From Tricholoma matsutake (lineage: Eukaryota > Basidiomycota > Agaricomycetes > Agaricales > Tricholomataceae): DNA of 64,000 nucleotides. The notes below the pieces were generated by a model, which was not told the DNA's origin, ran no database searches, and saw only the letters and a program-made list of their open reading frames with translations. The translations under genes were made by a program, and so were the position numbers. Numbering within the stretch: the first letter of the stretch is position 1; every line of letters begins with the position of its first letter. The stretch lies in assembly GCA_026075535.2 (NCBI GenBank), contig AP026543.1:11532001-11596000 (forward strand). Reading direction: 5' to 3'. This document shows, piece by piece, positions 58,218 to 64,000 of the stretch.

Positions 58218-58233
58218 TAACCCTAACCCTACA
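58218..58233 (+). promoter_or_regulatory. Telomere-like TAACCCTAACCC motif in the HAP5 promoter
   Basis: TAACCCTAACCCTACA, about 70 nt upstream of HAP5 and 45 nt past the stop of the neighbouring gene. It is two telomere-type repeats, too short for a telomere; such boxes can bind telobox-type regulators. Confidence 0.4.
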
Positions 58234-58277
58234 TACATGACCTATTAGATAACTACTTGGATATAATCTAACAAATG

Positions 58278-59023
58278 TCATAAGTTATATTGAGCGATAT
58301 GGCGCATTATAGTCAGTGATACAAGGAATTCTGATTCAGAAGGTAAGGTAGAATGCGTGAGTAAGTCAAACGAACGAGGCGAAGGTACCATACCAAGTGT
58401 CAAATGAAAAAATTGTTGGTATATCGTCAGGGTGTTCCCAGATACATCAAATGTCCGCACGCCTGGAAGTTTGAGGTCATAGTGCGCTACAAGGAGGTTA
58501 TCCATTGTGGTACACTTTCGGGAGCCAGCAAAATATCAGAGAGGCATCCTATCCGTAAGCATATTACAGCCACTTACAGACCACTCTTGCCCTTCAATAA
58601 TGCGATATCCCCACTTATATTCTTTTCCATCAGAAGCCATAAATTTTCTCAACAGGGACCTTGGCGATTCAAGATCAGATAGGTATCGGATAGTCATTGA
58701 TGTATCATATACCCGCCGAAAAGAGACAACTTCCGCAGGTACCGGTTCATCGGTATCGTTACATTATTATTGCGCGAGCGAACCCAGGAGACATTGCCCA
58801 ATGACTCGTCTGGACCAAACTCGAGCATGGCTATAGGTTGTTGAGTGAAAGGCAAAGAGTCTCGGTGGCGTGAACCTCGAATGTTCATGCTATAGACCAT
58901 GGTCGCCGTTCGCTGCGGCGGGCGGGCGATGCGAAAAAAAATTCGATCGTACAAGTCATCAAAGTCGGACGCAGAGTTGATACCTGTGCGGTCTTCTAGG
59001 ATGTAAGGAGGTATTGAAGGCAT
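58278..59023 (-). CDS. DUF6593-like basidiomycete protein
   Basis: Four exons (59,023-58,713; 58,659-58,578; 58,514-58,394; 58,330-58,278) with GT...AG introns of 53, 63 and 63 nt give a 188-residue protein. Features: TMVYSMNIRGS near the start, a short-residue beta pattern (PIAMLEFGPDESLGNVSW), FMASDGKEYKWGYRI, then VAHYDLK and a C-terminal helix (LEFLVSLTIMRHIAQY). The GKEYKW core with flanking beta strands resembles the DUF6593 family, abundant in mushroom-forming fungi and of unknown function. No signal peptide or membrane segment. Its stop lies about 130 nt upstream of the HAP5 start on the same strand. Confidence 0.7.
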
Positions 59024-60491
59024 CGAAAAAATAGATGTTGGGTATTCAGAAATGAATGCCTTGAGAATGCGGGGACCCTTTATAGTCCCATATTATAAAT
59101 TGTAGACATGAAAACAATCAAAAAAAGGTTACAGTACTTCAGAAGGTTGTCCGATTCTTTTAAGTTTCCAGAAGGACTAAGAAGCCGTGAATCGGAGATG
59201 TTTACAAAGGCGCTAAGAGTAGTAAGTCTGTTCGGTCGAACAACCTACGCCACTGCTGAGAACTCACTAGTCACTGATGATCTGCAAGGTGCGGGAGATT
59301 CACCAAATGGCATAACATGATAAGGATTTAGATCTCTGAGTGATTGCTTCGATTCAAGAACTGAATGGGAAAGCATCAGCAGAAGACGATCGAAACTTGT
59401 CCACAGTAACGGATGTACATACATATGTAGTCGGAAGGAGCAACGACTCCAGCGCAGGCACCTGTGCTTCTGATTAGGTGCAGGGCAAAGTTTAAGGGCT
59501 AATATATAATTTCTAAATAAACCAAGTTGATGTATCGATCATCAACAGATCGTGATGGTAACCCATAAGGCAATATACTATTCCATATAGTATGCGGATG
59601 CTTTTTGGTCTTGAGTGTACAGCTGTGTACAGCTAGGTACCCCCATGCCATGAATGAGTTGTGCTTTAAAAAGAAAGAAGGAAAGATCGTTCCACCAAAT
59701 ACGGTTAGGGTGGAAGAGATGGTCGGACAGCAGTTAATTGTATAAGGAACCTAAGCCGTAACCCAATAAGCACAATGAGGGAACGAACCGAATAGGTCCC
59801 AGTATATCCACAAGACTAGTAAAGATGGGTGGTCCGACATAGCCGGGACGAACAAGGACCTGCAAGTATAATTGCGGAGAAACCACACTACATATTCTGA
59901 CGAGCTGCGGTATAATTATGGCACCGGTAGAGCGGACATAGGAAGTTGCTGCAACATGTGACAAGTCCTCCTGAATAAAGGTTTAGGCTTAACAGGACAC
60001 CAGGCGCAAACCGTATTCATGACAGACGTCACCAAAAAGAGGCCTCCTGAAAGGAAATCATCTGGGATGGGTCTAGGCTGCACAAGCGCCATGACGGACC
60101 GAAAGTCGCCGTCAGTCATGAGAGTACTCACCGGACGCCAGCATAGGATTTCCTATGAACCAACCAGTGCGACGATTCATAATTGAAGGGAACTAAATGA
60201 GAGGAGCGGTGTAATTGCACCTGCCATGTAGGTGCAAAGCGACGAGCATAGTAACCGCCAAGGTTTCCACGAAACGTCATCTAGAATACGAACGGCAAGA
60301 ACCCTTGAAATCCAAGACTACATCTGTATTTGCAACATCCTAGTCCGTAATGCATGTCAGAGGATACAATACACATCTCGGCCTTCGGTAGAAAACTGTT
60401 AAGTAAACTTTTCCGGTTGAACTCATGAACAAGGAACACACTCACCTACGATCAAGATCAGAACTTCTCCCGCGAACCTACAACCTAAAAC
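59024..60491. other. Intergenic region between DUF6593-like gene and RVB1
   Basis: Short frames only. A minus-strand frame at 59,916-60,131 (MTDGDFRSVMALVQPRPIPD) is the most protein-like but has no partner exons that I can define. Confidence 0.35.
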
Positions 60492-62521
<2,030 letters not shown>

Positions 62522-64000
62522 TGAGGGAGAGGTTGAAATTTTGGGTCCATATTCTCACGCAAATAATTTGTTATGATTATTTTGATAAATAATTGTTTCT
62601 CGCTCGACCATCACACAGATCTTATACTCTAGAGGCCAGGCGCTGCCATTTAATGCACTCATCTTCCTTGAGAACTCCACCGTTTTGGCATGAACCAGGG
62701 GAGCGTCGTCTAGTTATTCTTATCTAAATTTCCATCGTCAGTTTAACTCGATCTTCCCGGTACCATCGACAATCGAAAGAGTAAAGCACGCATTCATTCT
62801 CAAAAATATATCGTACCTGGCAAAACCTAGCGGTGCGCCCTCAGCCTTACGTAGGGCCAGTGCATATGCTCACGAACCCTCCGATAAGATTTGGAATATG
62901 TTGGCCAGATTTACATCATATATCGCCTCAAATGTTGGGAGACTGCCGAGTCATTTGGCGGCCATTTCAAGGTTTGCTGGTTGCTATCTCCGTCCCTTGA
63001 GAAGATCTGCTCGCTCATGGATATCACACTTCCAAAGGAAGCTATCGACTACTCCTGGGACTTCTGACCCGTGTTTACGCACTTCCAAAGGACTGACTGG
63101 ATGTAACTTACCTTGAGGGTGATCCAAAAACCGGTCTAGGACTGGATCGCTGCTGGTTGTTGGCGCGAACCAGGAGTAGCCCCATGTTCTTCCTGGGGAA
63201 GGCGAGAGATAACTTCTCGAGGTACTGCTTCCCTTACCCCAGGGTACGGTAAGTGCGGCTGCATTTGTGTTCTCCGAAGATCATATGGGGGTAACATGGC
63301 CCTGTGTGCCTAGTAGGTAAGCAACGGTAACAATCGGGGTTCCTCGTACTCACAGTGTTTGAAACACAGCGAAGTTCATTTTGATCGTATGGGCCGAAGG
63401 AATGCACAAGTTCACCTCAATCTAACTCTATTCATCAATAAAGATGATTTTGATGTTCCAGAAATTTGGAAAACCCTTTCCATGCAGTCAACTGTGTGAA
63501 GGTGGTAGGTTCCCGAAACCTCTCCCCTCTAAACATGTCGATATTGACGAGCCTCTTGTTATTGCTATCCTTTGAAAGTACAGAAACAATGCTGGAGTTC
63601 CACAATATTATGGACACTGGTGACCAAGATACCGATATTGCGTATCGCGTTGTCGTGGACCATGTGCATGAAAGAGTGGTCATTTTCGGCCACAGATATA
63701 ATGAGAGGCACCTTCTGGTGCATGCGGAAAGATCTCGGAGTTTCGATCGGGCTCCTGTTCCAGTAAAAATAATGGTCAGTTCGTTTTGAGGTGTTCAAAG
63801 CATGAAGGCTGTAGCTAAAACTATGCTATGTTCGAAGGTTCACATGAATGAAAAAGGAATAAGATTCCTCTCATGTCCCCTAGATCGACACGAAAAGCTA
63901 TTGGGGATTTTCGCGTAGGCTGCGGCGGAGGCCCGCGGCCCGTGGCGCGAAGAAACTGAGCGGCCAGGACGTATGGTACCTGTTACGAAACGTGCGGCAT
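62522..64000. other. RVB1 upstream region; possible unresolved genes
   Basis: A 53-codon minus-strand frame (63,297-63,136; MLPPYDLRRTQMQPHLPYPG) followed by a GTAAGT donor (about 63,110) may be an exon of a Gln/Pro-rich protein. A plus-strand frame of up to 107 codons lies at 63,466-63,789. Neither shows a known domain. The sequence near 63,920-63,955 is very GC-rich. Confidence 0.3.

Noticed and set aside
58218..58233. Telomeric repeat suggesting a chromosome end
   Set aside because: Only two repeats, between two genes; kept only as a possible promoter motif.

Overview
The window is chromosomal DNA of a filamentous basidiomycete, most likely an Agaricomycete. The right end carries compact intron-dense genes (introns of about 50-70 nt, GT...AG), including a HAP5/NF-YC subunit, a probable DUF6593-type protein and RVB1 (Pontin). 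The rest is a transposon island containing a KDZ-type transposase with CxC5/CxC6-like cysteine clusters, chromodomain Ty3/gypsy elements, Ty1/copia elements and many hAT-like non-autonomous elements. No bacterial operons, CRISPR arrays, rRNA or tRNA genes were seen.

Left part (1-25,760). A decayed zinc-finger transposon-associated gene (from 1,164) is split by a hAT-like element (4,021-15,920; 8-bp target duplication CTCTGATG). That element contains two different chromoviral gypsy copies fused head to head at about 8,992-8,999; both have lost their 5' LTR. The older copy is split again by a 672-bp solo LTR (13,338-14,009). The gene resumes, then carries a 444-bp hAT MITE with a perfect 55-bp hairpin (16,026-16,469). 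A decayed minus-strand copia follows (17,022-20,860), split by a 1,010-bp hAT-like element and next to a foldback element with 245-bp arms. Further right are a TCATTGTC-rich repeat family and a chromodomain relic.

Middle (25,760-40,200). Another hAT-like element (26,365-27,675) sits inside the TCATTGTC-rich family. Next is a KDZ element (about 28,632-39,735) with related inverted ends, a nearly complete transposase, and a convergent GRF-like zinc-finger cargo gene. The cargo gene is split by a very young gypsy copy (33,156-39,202).

Disrupted host gene (40,498-53,061). A gene for a predicted secreted, lysine-rich, 11-residue-repeat protein is cut by a copia element (40,729-52,459), which is itself cut by a second young gypsy copy (41,800-47,829). 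Removing each insertion with one target duplication restores open frames at both levels.

Right end (53,062-64,000). After 4 kb with no recognisable gene come HAP5 (57.4-58.15 kb), a DUF6593-like gene (58.28-59.02 kb) and RVB1 (60.49-62.52 kb), all on the minus strand. Almost every stop codon in the young gypsy copies is a TGA where the sister copy has CGA, which points to CpG methylation and deamination as the decay process. The gypsy leader shows a Tf1-like self-priming signature; the copia leader shows a half-initiator-tRNA primer site.
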